A stretch of DNA of 40,977 nt, from assembly GCA_030530315.1 (NCBI GenBank), contig JAUMVG010000027.1:1-40977 (forward strand). Reading direction: 5' to 3'. The notes beneath the pieces are model-generated. The model did not search any database, had not been told where the DNA came from, and was given only the letters and a program-made list of their open reading frames with translations. Below are positions 19,439 through 27,713 of the stretch, piece by piece. Numbering within the stretch: position 1 is the first letter of the stretch; the number at the start of each line of letters is the position of its first letter. Both the position numbers and the translations under genes were made by a program. Origin of the DNA: Clostridia bacterium. Lineage in GTDB: Bacteria; Bacillota; Clostridia; Christensenellales; Aristaeellaceae.

Positions 19439-19467
19439 TTGACAAAGATTTATGCCGATGGTATAAT
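19439..19467 (+). promoter_or_regulatory. Exact consensus sigma-A promoter of the lysozyme gene
   Basis: TTGACA, 17 bp, TATAAT, plus a TGG extension before the -10 box, 50 bp before the start codon. Confidence 0.9.
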
Positions 19468-19516
19468 TATTACGAATCTATTACAGAGTGACTTATTCAA
19501 ACGGAGAACAAATGCC

Positions 19517-20782
19517 ATGAACACACGTCGAAATCCGCTGAAAATCCTGATCGCGCTGCTGGCGCTGGCCCTGATGCTGAGCGCCGTTCCCGCGGCCATG
19601 GCCGCCGGCAGCTTCCAGGCCGTCGTAGCGGTGGATTCCATGAAGGTCTACAGCGCCAAGGCTCCCTACAGCTTCCTGGGCACACTGCCTAAGGGCTCGG
19701 TGGTCACCGTGGAGGCCTACTCCGGCAGTGCCGCGCTGATCAGCAGCAACGGCAGAAGCGGCATCGTCCAGGTCTCGGACCTGACCGCCGCATCCGCCGA
19801 TACCGAGCAGCCGCAGGAGTCCCAGATCGAGACGGCTCCCATGGATGTGGTCGCCCTGCGCACGACGCGGATCTATCGCAAGGCCAGCACCTCCAGCCGC
19901 TATGCCACCGTGAAGGCCGGCACCGAGATGAAGCTGCTGGCGGTGAAGGGCGCCTGCGCCAAGGTCTCGCGGAACGGCCAGGTGGGCTACGCGGTCTACA
20001 GCCACCTGGGCACGGCGGAGCAGATCGAGGAGACGCCCGCCCCCCAGCAGACGCCGGAGGCCTCCGTCGCGCCCCAGACCACCCCGCAGCCCGAGACCAG
20101 CCCGAACAGCGACATCCAGACCGGCAAGGCCGACGTGGTGGCCAACACCGCCTGCCGCGTGTTCGCCCGCCCCAGCACCTTCAGCGAGTCCGTCACCGTG
20201 CAGAAGGGCACGGCCATGACCCTGCTGGCCATCAAGGGCGAGTGGGCCCTGGTGGAGCGCAACGGCACTGTGGGCTACACCGGCGTCAGCAGCCTGAGCA
20301 AGACCTCCGGCGGCAGCAGCCAGAGCGTCAGCAGCCGCAACCCCTTTTCCAGCGGCAGCAACGAGCACACCATCTATGCCTTCCTGACCGGGGAGATGGG
20401 CTTCAACCGCGCCGCGGCCATGGGCATCATGGCCAACATCAAGTATGAATCCGCCTACAAGCCGGACATCAACGGCGACAGCGGCACCAGCTACGGCATC
20501 TGCCAGTGGCACGCCGGGCGCAAGACCAACCTGATCAGCTGGTGTCAGAACAACAACCTGGACTACACCACGCTGGACGGCCAGCTGCGCTTCCTGCAGT
20601 ACGAGCTGCCCACCCGCTATTCCCAGGTGTACAACTACGTCCGCCAGGTGGAGAACACCGCCGAGGGCGCCTACGACGCGGCCTACTACTTCTGCTTCAA
20701 CTTTGAAGCGCCCGCCGCCCGCACCTCCCAGTCCACCGCCCGGGCCAATTACGCCAAGAACACCCTGTTCCCGATGAAGTAA
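19517..20782 (+). CDS. Secreted SH3-repeat protein with phage-tail-type lysozyme domain
   Basis: 421 residues from ATG 19517; the frame is open further upstream but ACGGAG lies just before this ATG. Order: signal peptide (about 1-30, ending AAMAA), three SH3-like repeats (about 33-90, 110-165, 205-260) joined by Pro/Thr/Gln/Glu-rich linkers, then a lysozyme domain (about 285-420) of the phage tail type: HTIYAFLTGEMGFNRAAAMG, ANIKYESAYKPDINGD and GTSYGICQWHAGRKTNL, with the probable catalytic Glu in KYES. Likely a cell-wall muramidase acting outside the cell. Together with the NlpC/P60 enzyme at 2997 it is one of two SH3-bearing wall hydrolases in the window. Confidence 0.92.
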   Translation: MNTRRNPLKILIALLALALMLSAVPAAMAAGSFQAVVAVDSMKVYSAKAPYSFLGTLPKGSVVTVEAYSGSAALISSNGRSGIVQVSDLTAASADTEQPQESQIETAPMDVVALRTTRIYRKASTSSRYATVKAGTEMKLLAVKGACAKVSRNGQVGYAVYSHLGTAEQIEETPAPQQTPEASVAPQTTPQPETSPNSDIQTGKADVVANTACRVFARPSTFSESVTVQKGTAMTLLAIKGEWALVERNGTVGYTGVSSLSKTSGGSSQSVSSRNPFSSGSNEHTIYAFLTGEMGFNRAAAMGIMANIKYESAYKPDINGDSGTSYGICQWHAGRKTNLISWCQNNNLDYTTLDGQLRFLQYELPTRYSQVYNYVRQVENTAEGAYDAAYYFCFNFEAPAARTSQSTARANYAKNTLFPMK

Positions 20783-20794
20783 GGATGAAACGGC

Positions 20795-20986
20795 AGAGGG
20801 GCCGGATCAAATCCCGCCCAGTTTTCCCGCCCCCCCTGGCCAGCCCGGGCCACGCCCAAATACATACACCCCCCGAAAACCCCCCGCGCCCGAGCAAATC
20901 CCCCAACCAACACCCTGATCCCTAGACAGTAAGTATAAACGGCCATTGGGCCCTTAAAAAATCGCGCGATTTGATCCGGCCCCTCT
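20795..20986. repeat. 192-bp element bounded by a perfect 19-bp inverted repeat
   Basis: Arms at 20795-20813 and 20968-20986 are exact reverse complements. The 154 bp between them are strongly asymmetric: the plus strand has runs of C (seven C ending 20836; six at 20869-20874; six at 20880-20885; five at 20900-20904) with very few G, so the minus strand could form a G-quadruplex. A 14-bp palindrome (20959-20972) overlaps the right arm. It sits between convergent genes. Neither end has a clear T-run or target-site duplication. It may be a structured RNA, a double terminator or a small mobile-element relic; I do not recognise it. Confidence 0.7.
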
Positions 20987-21010
20987 TGTCATGCCTGGGC
21001 AAGCCGAAAC

Positions 21011-21529
21011 TCATTCCTCCAGCGTAAACCGCCAGGCGCAGTTGCAGCTCTCATCCCGGATGTCGGGATAGCAGCTGACGCATTCGCAGCGGATGCGATC
21101 GTCGATGGCCCGGACAAATTCCCCGAACTCCACCTCCCCCACCTGGACACAGGGGTGGAAGGGCATGCCCTTGCGGCCGCGCGTGTCCTGCACCCGGCAG
21201 TACACCGTGCGGAACACCATGGAGCGCTCGCCCTCGACGACGAACTCATGCCGGTTGTGGTGGGCGTTGAAGCGCAGGTCCATGGCCTGCCGCAGCCCCT
21301 CCAGGCCGGGCCGCTCCGGCAGGTTCAGGAACTTCTTCAACCGCCGGGCCTCGATGGCCGTGTACACGCGCCAGACGTCCACGTCCCGGCGCATGGCCGC
21401 GTCCATGCCCTCTTCCTTTTCCACGGACTGGAACCACAGCCCGTCCAAGGCCAGCCAGTTCAGCGAATACACGTTGATCAGCTCCATCAGCCGTTCCCGG
21501 CTGAGGTGCTCAAGATGCTCGTTTCCCAT
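21011..21529 (-). CDS. DUF6125-like cytosolic protein
   Basis: 172 residues from ATG 21529. Conserved features I associate with DUF6125: the N-terminal helix LSRERLMELINVYSLNWLALDGLWFQSVE, the middle FRTVYCRVQDTRGRKGMPFHPC and a C-terminal Cys cluster (CECVSCYP and CNCAWRFTLEE), where four or five Cys could bind a metal or cluster. No signal peptide or membrane segment. Function unknown. It follows the GH127-like gene by 56 bp on the same strand and is likely in its operon; the 192-bp inverted-repeat element lies just past its 3' end. Confidence 0.75.
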   Translation of the reverse strand: MGNEHLEHLSRERLMELINVYSLNWLALDGLWFQSVEKEEGMDAAMRRDVDVWRVYTAIEARRLKKFLNLPERPGLEGLRQAMDLRFNAHHNRHEFVVEGERSMVFRTVYCRVQDTRGRKGMPFHPCVQVGEVEFGEFVRAIDDRIRCECVSCYPDIRDESCNCAWRFTLEE

Positions 21530-21585
21530 AGACCTGTACTCCATACCAGGGGTCGTAAACCGTCCCGGGGCTCCGTCCTCCGGGA

Positions 21586-23505
21586 TTACCTGCCGCTGCC
21601 CCGTCCCAACGGGAACTGGCCGATGCGCAGCGCCGTGCCGCCGAAGGGCACCAGCTCGATCACCCGGGCGTCCTCCTCCCGGATCGCGGGCACCATGGGC
21701 ACGCCGGCGCAGCTCGCACCGTCCATGTGCCAGTCCACGGGCGCGGCCTTCACCAGCACGCGCACCGGGGCCTCGCCCTTGCCGAAGGCGGCGGGCGCGT
21801 CGGAATAGACGGCCTTCATCGGCTCGTCCCGCACCAGCGCCCAGTTCCACGCGCCCTTGGCCGTCACCTGCCAGCTGCCGTCCTCCAGCTGCTGCCAGTC
21901 CTCTTCGGGCTGATAGGCCATCAGCAGCGGGCCCAGCTCCACCGCGCCGGACTGGTGGTACCACTTGGTCACCCGGGGCACCGTGGGCAGCTCCACCCGC
22001 ACCACGTCGCCCGAGCGCCAGCGGCGGCGCACGCAGGTCGTATCCCCGGCGCGCACCTGCATGATCTCACCGTCCGGCAGGAACACCATCGGCTGGCGCG
22101 TCCAGAAGGGCATGCGCAGATACAGCGGGAACTCGCAGGGCTGCTTGACAAACACCTGGATCTCCACGGACTGCCCGAAGGGATAGCCGCCGGACACCCG
22201 CAGCCGCACCGGCACGCCGTCCAGCGTGGCGCGCACCGTGCTGGGCGCGTAGCTGATGGCCTGCAGGCCGCCGTCGCTGGTGGCATACCACAGCGAGGCC
22301 GCGAACTTCGGCCAGCCCTGGCCGCAGCCGGCGTCAAAGGGGGCGGGGCTGTACAGGTTGGCGTCGTCGCCGTCGTTGTACCAGCGCCGCTTCTCCCGGG
22401 AGACCTTCACCTGGTTCACCTGCTCCAGGTACTGGTGGGCGGTCATGTCGGCGGTAAAGGCCGCCGGCAGGGCGTTGTAGGCGATCTTCTCCAGCAGGTC
22501 GGCACATTCGGGGTTGAAGTCTCCCAGCCCCAGCAGCGCCTCAAGGGAGTCCATCAGCTCCACCGCGGCCTCCAGGCGGGAGCCCTGGGTGGGGCTGTTG
22601 CCGTTCAGGTGCTCGTCGCAGATGAACATGCCGCTGGCCACGCCGTGGTGCTTGACCAGCTTGGCCCAGCCGAAGCGGAAGCCGCCCTGCTCCTTGAAGC
22701 CAGACTTGAACAGGTTGATCACGCCGGGGGTCTTGAGCCCCGCGGCGATGTTCACGCCGTGGGACAGATGATACTGGGTGTGGAAGAAGGGCCGCTTCTC
22801 GCCGATCAGGGGCTCGTTCTTCTCCTCCTCCAGCGCCTCCTCCAGCCGCTCGCGCTTCAGGGACTTGCTCATGGGCACGGTGTTGGCGAAGGTGTGGAAG
22901 TAGTTGGGCCAGTCCAGCGTCTGGGCCCGGAGCCGCTTGCACAGCTCCAGCAGGTGCTTCTGGCCGGTGATGTTATACAGCCACAGCGCCAGTTCCATGT
23001 TCTCGCCGCCCCGGGCCACCGCCCACTCCTTCAGGGGGTGGTCCTTCAGGCCGGCAAACTGGTACTTGAAGAAGCGATCCATCAGCACCAGCACCCGCCG
23101 GTCGCCGGTGGCCGTGAAGTACAGCCTCAGGGCCTTCATCGCTACCATCAGCGGCCAGTAGTCCTCGTTGTCCGCCGGGCCGAACCAGCCGTCCTCCCGC
23201 TGGCTCTGCAAAATCCACTCGATGTAGCGCATCGCCTTGGCCTTCAGCACCTCGTCGTCCAGCGTCCAGGCCAGGGCTACCAGCCCGAGCAGGTACTGCG
23301 GGGCGCGGTCGCCGCTGTCGCCGGGGCCGCCCAGCCAGCCGCTCTGCTCGCCCACGTCCTCCCACAGCGCGTCCAGCCTGCCGGTCAGGCCGTCCCGCTG
23401 GGTCTGGAGCTGGTCCAGCAGCCAGTCTTCGGGGCGGATGCTGCCCAGGGGCAGCGGGGAAAGGGCGTTGGGCGTCAGGGGGGCCCTGTTGAAAATGGGT
23501 TTCAT
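21586..23505 (-). CDS. GH127-like (beta-L-arabinofuranosidase/DUF1680) glycoside hydrolase
   Basis: 639 residues from ATG 23505 behind GAGGAG. No signal peptide, so cytoplasmic. The N-terminal two thirds form the helical (alpha/alpha)6 region: GDRAPQYLLGLVALAW, REDGWFGPADNEDYWPLMVAMKAL and HGVNIAAGLKTPG. The C-terminal third is beta-rich (LRLRVSGGYPFGQSVEI, KWYHQSGAVELGPLLMAY). It is clearly in the GH127/DUF1680 superfamily, but the zinc-thiolate site looks changed: the E-T-C motif is absent (region SRLEAAVEL) and a single Cys sits in GCGQG where the characterised enzyme has a Cys pair. Substrate is unknown, perhaps an arabinose- or uronate-containing plant oligosaccharide. Confidence 0.85.
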   Translation of the reverse strand: MKPIFNRAPLTPNALSPLPLGSIRPEDWLLDQLQTQRDGLTGRLDALWEDVGEQSGWLGGPGDSGDRAPQYLLGLVALAWTLDDEVLKAKAMRYIEWILQSQREDGWFGPADNEDYWPLMVAMKALRLYFTATGDRRVLVLMDRFFKYQFAGLKDHPLKEWAVARGGENMELALWLYNITGQKHLLELCKRLRAQTLDWPNYFHTFANTVPMSKSLKRERLEEALEEEKNEPLIGEKRPFFHTQYHLSHGVNIAAGLKTPGVINLFKSGFKEQGGFRFGWAKLVKHHGVASGMFICDEHLNGNSPTQGSRLEAAVELMDSLEALLGLGDFNPECADLLEKIAYNALPAAFTADMTAHQYLEQVNQVKVSREKRRWYNDGDDANLYSPAPFDAGCGQGWPKFAASLWYATSDGGLQAISYAPSTVRATLDGVPVRLRVSGGYPFGQSVEIQVFVKQPCEFPLYLRMPFWTRQPMVFLPDGEIMQVRAGDTTCVRRRWRSGDVVRVELPTVPRVTKWYHQSGAVELGPLLMAYQPEEDWQQLEDGSWQVTAKGAWNWALVRDEPMKAVYSDAPAAFGKGEAPVRVLVKAAPVDWHMDGASCAGVPMVPAIREEDARVIELVPFGGTALRIGQFPLGRGSGR

Positions 23506-23581
23506 GGCTCTGCTCCTCATCAGCGTAGTTGAAAGTATTGCTCATCCGCGGGCGGCGGGGCGTTCTCCCCCTCCGCGCGCG

Positions 23582-24712
23582 CTATTCAAAGATTCGGTAT
23601 TCGCACTCGATCCTGCCGTTATAGTAGCGCCTGCGCCGGGTGGCGCGGCGGCCGTACTCCTTCTCGAAGCCCATGTCCGCGCTGAAGGCGCACAGCTTCC
23701 AGCCCGGGCAGCGCTTTTGCAGCGCGCCCAGCTGCCGGGCCACGGCGTGAGCCGCCCGGGCGTTGTCCAGGCGCTCGCCGTAGGGCGGGTTCGCGATGAA
23801 CACCCCCGCCTCGTCCGCGGGCACGTCCGTTCCGGGCGTCACGTCCCGCATGTCCTTCACGGACAGGGCGATCCGGCCCGCCAGCCCCGCCTGCTTCACG
23901 TGGCGCTGGGCCAGCTCGATGGCCTCGGGGTTTATGTCGCTGCCGGCCACGTTCAGCGCCCGGCGGCTGCCCTCCTCGAACTTCTTCCGCGCCTCGGCGC
24001 GAATGGCCTCCATGGCCTCGTGGGGCGCGCAGGGCCAGGCCTCCATGGCAAACTTCCGGGTCAGCCCCGGAGCGCGGTTCAGCGCGATGAACGCCGCCTC
24101 GATCAATATCGTGCCGGTTCCGCAGCAGGGGTCGTACAGCGGCTGCCAGGGGTGCCAGCCGCTCTGGAGCACCAGCGCCGCCGCCAGCGTCTCCCGCAGG
24201 GGCGCCTCGCCGTTCCAGGTGCGATAGCCCCGCTTGGAGAGCGGCTCGCCGGAGGCGTCCACCGCCACCGTCACCAGGTCGCCCCGGATGGACACGTCCA
24301 CCTGGAACAGCGCGCCGGTCTCGGAGAACCAGTCCGCGCCGTAGGCGGACTTCATCCGCTCCACCATGGCCCGCTTGGCAATCTTCTGCACGTCCGAGGG
24401 GCTCATCAGCTGGGACTTCACGCACTTGGCGCGAATGGGAAAGGCGGCGTCCGCCGGGAGGAGCTTCTCCCATTCCACGGCCTTGACGCCCTGGAACAGC
24501 TCCTCGTAGGTGCGCGCCTCGAACTGCGCCATCACCAGCAGGATCCGGTCGCAGGTGCGCAGCCACAGGCTGGCCCGGAAGGCGTCGGCAAAGTCGCCCT
24601 CGAACATCGCCCCGCCCACGTCCATCACGCGCACGTTCTGCATGCCCAGGTGCTTCAAATCCCGCCCGGTCATGCCCTCCATGCCAAAGGCGGCGCTCGC
24701 AATCCACTTCAT
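23582..24712 (-). CDS. THUMP-domain class I SAM-dependent RNA methyltransferase (RlmL/YpsC type)
   Basis: 376 residues from ATG 24712. The N-terminal part (about 1-160) is a ferredoxin-like/THUMP RNA-binding region, and the C-terminal part (about 165-376) a Rossmann methyltransferase: DPCCGTGTILIEAAF (SAM-binding), GSDINPEAIELA and the catalytic NPPYGERL motif typical of N2-guanine methylation of 23S rRNA. The family's YpsC/RlmL members methylate 23S rRNA. The ribosome binding site is weak. It precedes the GH127-like gene by 76 bp, so an operon is likely though the functions are unrelated. Confidence 0.93.
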   Translation of the reverse strand: MKWIASAAFGMEGMTGRDLKHLGMQNVRVMDVGGAMFEGDFADAFRASLWLRTCDRILLVMAQFEARTYEELFQGVKAVEWEKLLPADAAFPIRAKCVKSQLMSPSDVQKIAKRAMVERMKSAYGADWFSETGALFQVDVSIRGDLVTVAVDASGEPLSKRGYRTWNGEAPLRETLAAALVLQSGWHPWQPLYDPCCGTGTILIEAAFIALNRAPGLTRKFAMEAWPCAPHEAMEAIRAEARKKFEEGSRRALNVAGSDINPEAIELAQRHVKQAGLAGRIALSVKDMRDVTPGTDVPADEAGVFIANPPYGERLDNARAAHAVARQLGALQKRCPGWKLCAFSADMGFEKEYGRRATRRRRYYNGRIECEYRIFE

Positions 24713-24784
24713 AAGCTGCCGTACTCCATCATATCAGGTCCCCTGCGGCGTCCTGCCGGGAAACCTACTAATCTTCCACAATCT

Positions 24785-24813
24785 ATTATAAATGATAAAT
24801 ACCCATTCTTCAA
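24785..24813 (-). promoter_or_regulatory. Promoter of the methyltransferase operon
   Basis: On the minus strand TTGAAG, 17 bp, TATAAT, about 73 bp before the start codon. Confidence 0.75.
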
Positions 24814-24847
24814 GGGGTTGCGTTCCCGCGCAAACATTTAACCCGCG

Positions 24848-24890
24848 CGCAAAAGCCCCTTCCGGCGATTCATACCGCCGAAAGGGGCTT
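24848..24890 (-). terminator. Terminator of the MFS-cupin operon
   Basis: 15-bp stem with one mismatch (24852-24866 with 24876-24890), a short T-run (TTTT) beyond it on the minus strand. Confidence 0.7.
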
Positions 24891-24907
24891 CCGGGTCATG
24901 GCCGAAA

Positions 24908-25237
24908 TCAGACGAAATCCTCGCGCATCGGGGCGAAGATGTCCAGCAGCGTGCCCGCCTCCAGGCACAGGGTGCCGTGGGACACATTCGAGGGGAAGGC
25001 CAGCGTGTCGCCGGGGCCCACCTCCACGTATTCGCCGTCCACGTTGAAGCGGAACCGGCCGGAGCGCACATAGGTGTTCTGGCAGTGGGGGTGGCTGTGC
25101 ACGCTGCCCTCGCTGCCGGTCTCAAAGTTGACCTCCACGATCATCAGCTGGGGCGTGTAGGCCAGCACCCGCCGGGTGACGCCGCCGCCCAGGTCCTTCA
25201 ATGCCGCGTCCTTCTCAAATACCACATTCGCCTTCAT
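24908..25237 (-). CDS. Small cupin-domain protein
   Basis: 109 residues from ATG 25237 behind GAGGAGG. A single-domain cupin: metal motif 1 as GSEGSVHSHPHCQNTYVRSGRF (His of the HxH pair) and motif 2 as PGDTLAFPSNVSHGTL. One metal site is expected. Small cupins like this bind or isomerise sugars or their acids; the KduI and uronate cupins are examples, but no substrate can be read here. It lies 48 bp after the MFS transporter gene in an apparent operon, which suggests it acts on what that transporter imports. Confidence 0.9.
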   Translation of the reverse strand: MKANVVFEKDAALKDLGGGVTRRVLAYTPQLMIVEVNFETGSEGSVHSHPHCQNTYVRSGRFRFNVDGEYVEVGPGDTLAFPSNVSHGTLCLEAGTLLDIFAPMREDFV

Positions 25238-25285
25238 GGTCAATCCTCCTCGCGCTTATGCGCATTGTCGTTCAAGTCGATCGGG

Positions 25286-26479
25286 TCAGCGCTTCGGCTT
25301 CATCGCCGCGTTCACCGCCGACAGCACCGCCAGCAGCGCGATGGCGACCAGGATCGCCGTCATGCCGCCGCCGAAGCCCAGCCGGTCCGCCAGCACGCCC
25401 ACCACCGAGGGCATCAACACGCCGCCGATGGCGCCGATGGCCAATAGCGCCCCGGTGGCCAGCGGGAAGTTGTTGGTGAAGTAGACCGCGTCCGAATAGA
25501 TCATCGGGCAGATGCCCGCCATGCAGAAGCCCAGGACCGCCACGCACACCGTCACCATGGCGATGCTGCCGGAGAACAGCATGCCCGCGAAGCCCAGGGC
25601 CTCGCCCACGGCGGCGATCAACATCAGCTTCTTCGGGTGCACCCGCTGGGACAGCCAGGCGCAGGTCAGCCGGCCCACCAGGATCACCGCCCACAGCAGC
25701 GTCGCCATGGTCTGGCTGTAGGTACGGATGGCCGCCTCGCCCTCAAAGGCCGCGGCCAGCTCCCCCTTGTTCTGGATGTAGCTCACCAGCCAGCCGTTGA
25801 TGGCGTATTCCGAGCAGATGTAGCACAGCAGCATGCCCGCCAGCACCAGGAAGGCGGGGTCCTTCATGAACGCCATGCTGTGGTTGGCCTTCTCCCGCCT
25901 GTCGGGGCGCTCGTCGGGCACCCGGACCGCGAAGTTGACCACCTCCGCCGCCACGCAGACCGCCACGAACACCGCCCCGGCCTGCCAGCCGATCAGCCCC
26001 CGCAGGGCCAGGAAGATCATCGGCGCGGAGATGGCGCCGACGGCGAACACCGCGTGCAGCAGGTTGGAGGCCGCGGGGCTGCCGTCCGTGACCGCGTTCA
26101 CCGTGCGGGTGTTGAAGTTGGTGACGCCGCCCCGGCCCACGCCGGTGAACACGAAGGCCACGAACAGCAGCGCCGGCGCACTGAACAGGGCGATCATCAG
26201 CATGCCCACGCCGCCCAGCGCGGCCAGCAGCAGCACGGAGCGCCTGCGCCCCAGGTACAGCGGGATCAGGCCGCTGACGAAGCCCGCCACCAGGTTGCCG
26301 ATGGAGTGGGCCGACAGCATGACCCCGCCCACCGTGTCGGACAGGCCGTAGGCCGCCTTCATGTCCGGCATCAGCGAGCCCATGGTCAGCGAGATCAGGC
26401 CGTTGCAGAAAAAGGCGTAGAAGCAGGTGTAGATCAGTGCGCGCTGCACGCGATCCAGCTTCTTCATGAATGAAAACAC
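25286..26479 (-). CDS. Major facilitator superfamily transporter
   Basis: 397 residues if the GTG at 26479 behind GGGGTGAG is used; ATG 26467 would give 393 and lacks a good ribosome binding site. Twelve hydrophobic segments, with the loop motifs IPLYLGRRRS (loop 2-3) and FVFTGVGRGGVTNFNTRTVNA. The charge-rich VPDERPDRREKA loop separates the two halves. FucP/FHS-like sugar transport is plausible, but only general MFS membership is secure. Promoter upstream; the small cupin gene follows in the same unit. Confidence 0.9.
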   Translation of the reverse strand: MFSFMKKLDRVQRALIYTCFYAFFCNGLISLTMGSLMPDMKAAYGLSDTVGGVMLSAHSIGNLVAGFVSGLIPLYLGRRRSVLLLAALGGVGMLMIALFSAPALLFVAFVFTGVGRGGVTNFNTRTVNAVTDGSPAASNLLHAVFAVGAISAPMIFLALRGLIGWQAGAVFVAVCVAAEVVNFAVRVPDERPDRREKANHSMAFMKDPAFLVLAGMLLCYICSEYAINGWLVSYIQNKGELAAAFEGEAAIRTYSQTMATLLWAVILVGRLTCAWLSQRVHPKKLMLIAAVGEALGFAGMLFSGSIAMVTVCVAVLGFCMAGICPMIYSDAVYFTNNFPLATGALLAIGAIGGVLMPSVVGVLADRLGFGGGMTAILVAIALLAVLSAVNAAMKPKR

Positions 26480-26520
26480 GCGCTCACCCCGTAGATATCA
26501 GGTTGGGAAAACCCCCGACT

Positions 26521-26549
26521 ATGATAGCATCAAATCGGGGGCTTTTCAA
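26521..26549 (-). promoter_or_regulatory. Promoter of the MFS-cupin operon
   Basis: On the minus strand TTGAAA, 17 bp, TATCAT, about 40 bp before the MFS start. Confidence 0.65.
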
Positions 26550-26605
26550 CGCGAATCTGTTATGTTTTCAGGCAGTGGCGCTCAAGCCGCGCGCGGAAGG
26601 CCGGC

Positions 26606-27607
26606 CTACGCCCTGCGCTCCCGGCCTTCGTAGAAGTCCAGGATCTCCCGCCACCAGGGGAACAGCACCTCGTCGGTGGAGCGATAGATCTCGTGCTTCG
26701 CGCCCTTCACCAGTTCGCGGCGGCCGCGCTTCAGCCGCGCGGCGAAATCCTCCTGGGGACCGGGCATGACGGAGCCGTCGTTCTCCGCGGTGAACAGCAG
26801 CACCGGCGCGTCGATTTTTTCCACTGTCCCGGGGGCCAGCACCATGCGGGAGGCGCGCAGGGCCTCCCGGACCCAGCCGTAGGTGGGGCCGTTGTTGCTG
26901 AAGGCCGGGTCGGACGCCTTGACGGCGTCGTACCAGGCAAAGCGCTGCGGGTCCGTGGCGGCGGAGGTGGCGAAATCCTCCGGCCCGGCGTAGGGCTTCG
27001 AGGCGAATATCCGCCGCTTGCTCCGCCCCAGGCGTCCCTCCACGCCGCAGAGGACCCGGGCCAGCGGCAGAGGCAGCCCGCCCAGGTTGGGCGCGATCAT
27101 CGGCGCGCACAGCGCCGCCCGGGCGAACACCCCGGGATGCCGCTCCATATACAGCGAGGAGACCGCGCCGCCCATGGAGTGGGCAAACAGGAACCAGGGC
27201 TTCGGCATCTGCGCAAGCGGCCCCTCCGCCACCTTCTCCATGTCACGCACGTACTCGTCGAAGTCGTCCACGTGGGTCAGGGACGGTTCGCCCGCCAGAG
27301 CCGGGTCCCGCCAGGAGCGCCCGTGGCCCCGCTGGTCGTAGGCCAGGGCACTGTAGCCGTTGCGCAGCAGCGAGTGGATCAACTCCGCGAACTTGTCCGC
27401 GCTTTCGGTGAAGCCATGGACCAGCAGCACCGTGCCCCGTGGCGCGTCCGCGTTGAAGCGGCTGACGAACAGCGGCCGGCCGCCGTCTCCCGCCACCGTG
27501 CTGTCCGCGCGCCGCGCGTTGATATAGGGCAGCACCGCCCGCTCCATGGTCTGGGCGTAGCCCTCGGACAGTGCCAGTCCGTCCGGGTTGAAGCGCGCCA
27601 CCGCCAT
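26606..27607 (-). CDS. Alpha/beta hydrolase, lysophospholipase/monoacylglycerol lipase-like
   Basis: 333 residues from ATG 27607, with GGGAGG about six bases upstream; two further ATGs just upstream are less well placed. The fold is clear: VLLVHGFTESADKFAELI (oxyanion), YDQRGHGRS, the nucleophile Ser144 in AHSMGGAVS, Asp in TAENDGSV and His in KGAKHEIY. The Q-R-G-H-G-R-S motif and cap position resemble PldB/lysophospholipase L2 and monoglyceride lipases. No signal peptide. Second gene after the GPH symporter (106-bp spacer), whose substrate it may process after uptake, for example an ester-linked sugar; inference. Confidence 0.9.
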   Translation of the reverse strand: MAVARFNPDGLALSEGYAQTMERAVLPYINARRADSTVAGDGGRPLFVSRFNADAPRGTVLLVHGFTESADKFAELIHSLLRNGYSALAYDQRGHGRSWRDPALAGEPSLTHVDDFDEYVRDMEKVAEGPLAQMPKPWFLFAHSMGGAVSSLYMERHPGVFARAALCAPMIAPNLGGLPLPLARVLCGVEGRLGRSKRRIFASKPYAGPEDFATSAATDPQRFAWYDAVKASDPAFSNNGPTYGWVREALRASRMVLAPGTVEKIDAPVLLFTAENDGSVMPGPQEDFAARLKRGRRELVKGAKHEIYRSTDEVLFPWWREILDFYEGRERRA

Positions 27608-27713
27608 CGTCATCCCTCCCGTCATACTCCCCCGCGCCCGCGGGAAACCGCGCGGGCGCCAGGGCAAAGAGGCCGCGCCGGGCGACAAGGGCCGCCCGGC
27701 ACGACAATCGCCG

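Noticed and set aside
20697-20946. Two short minus-strand frames (65-69 codons) across the inverted-repeat element
   Set aside because: No ribosome binding site; Gly/Arg-rich composition follows from the G-runs.
21727-23532. 601-codon open frame on the plus strand
   Set aside because: Shadow of the GH127-like gene.
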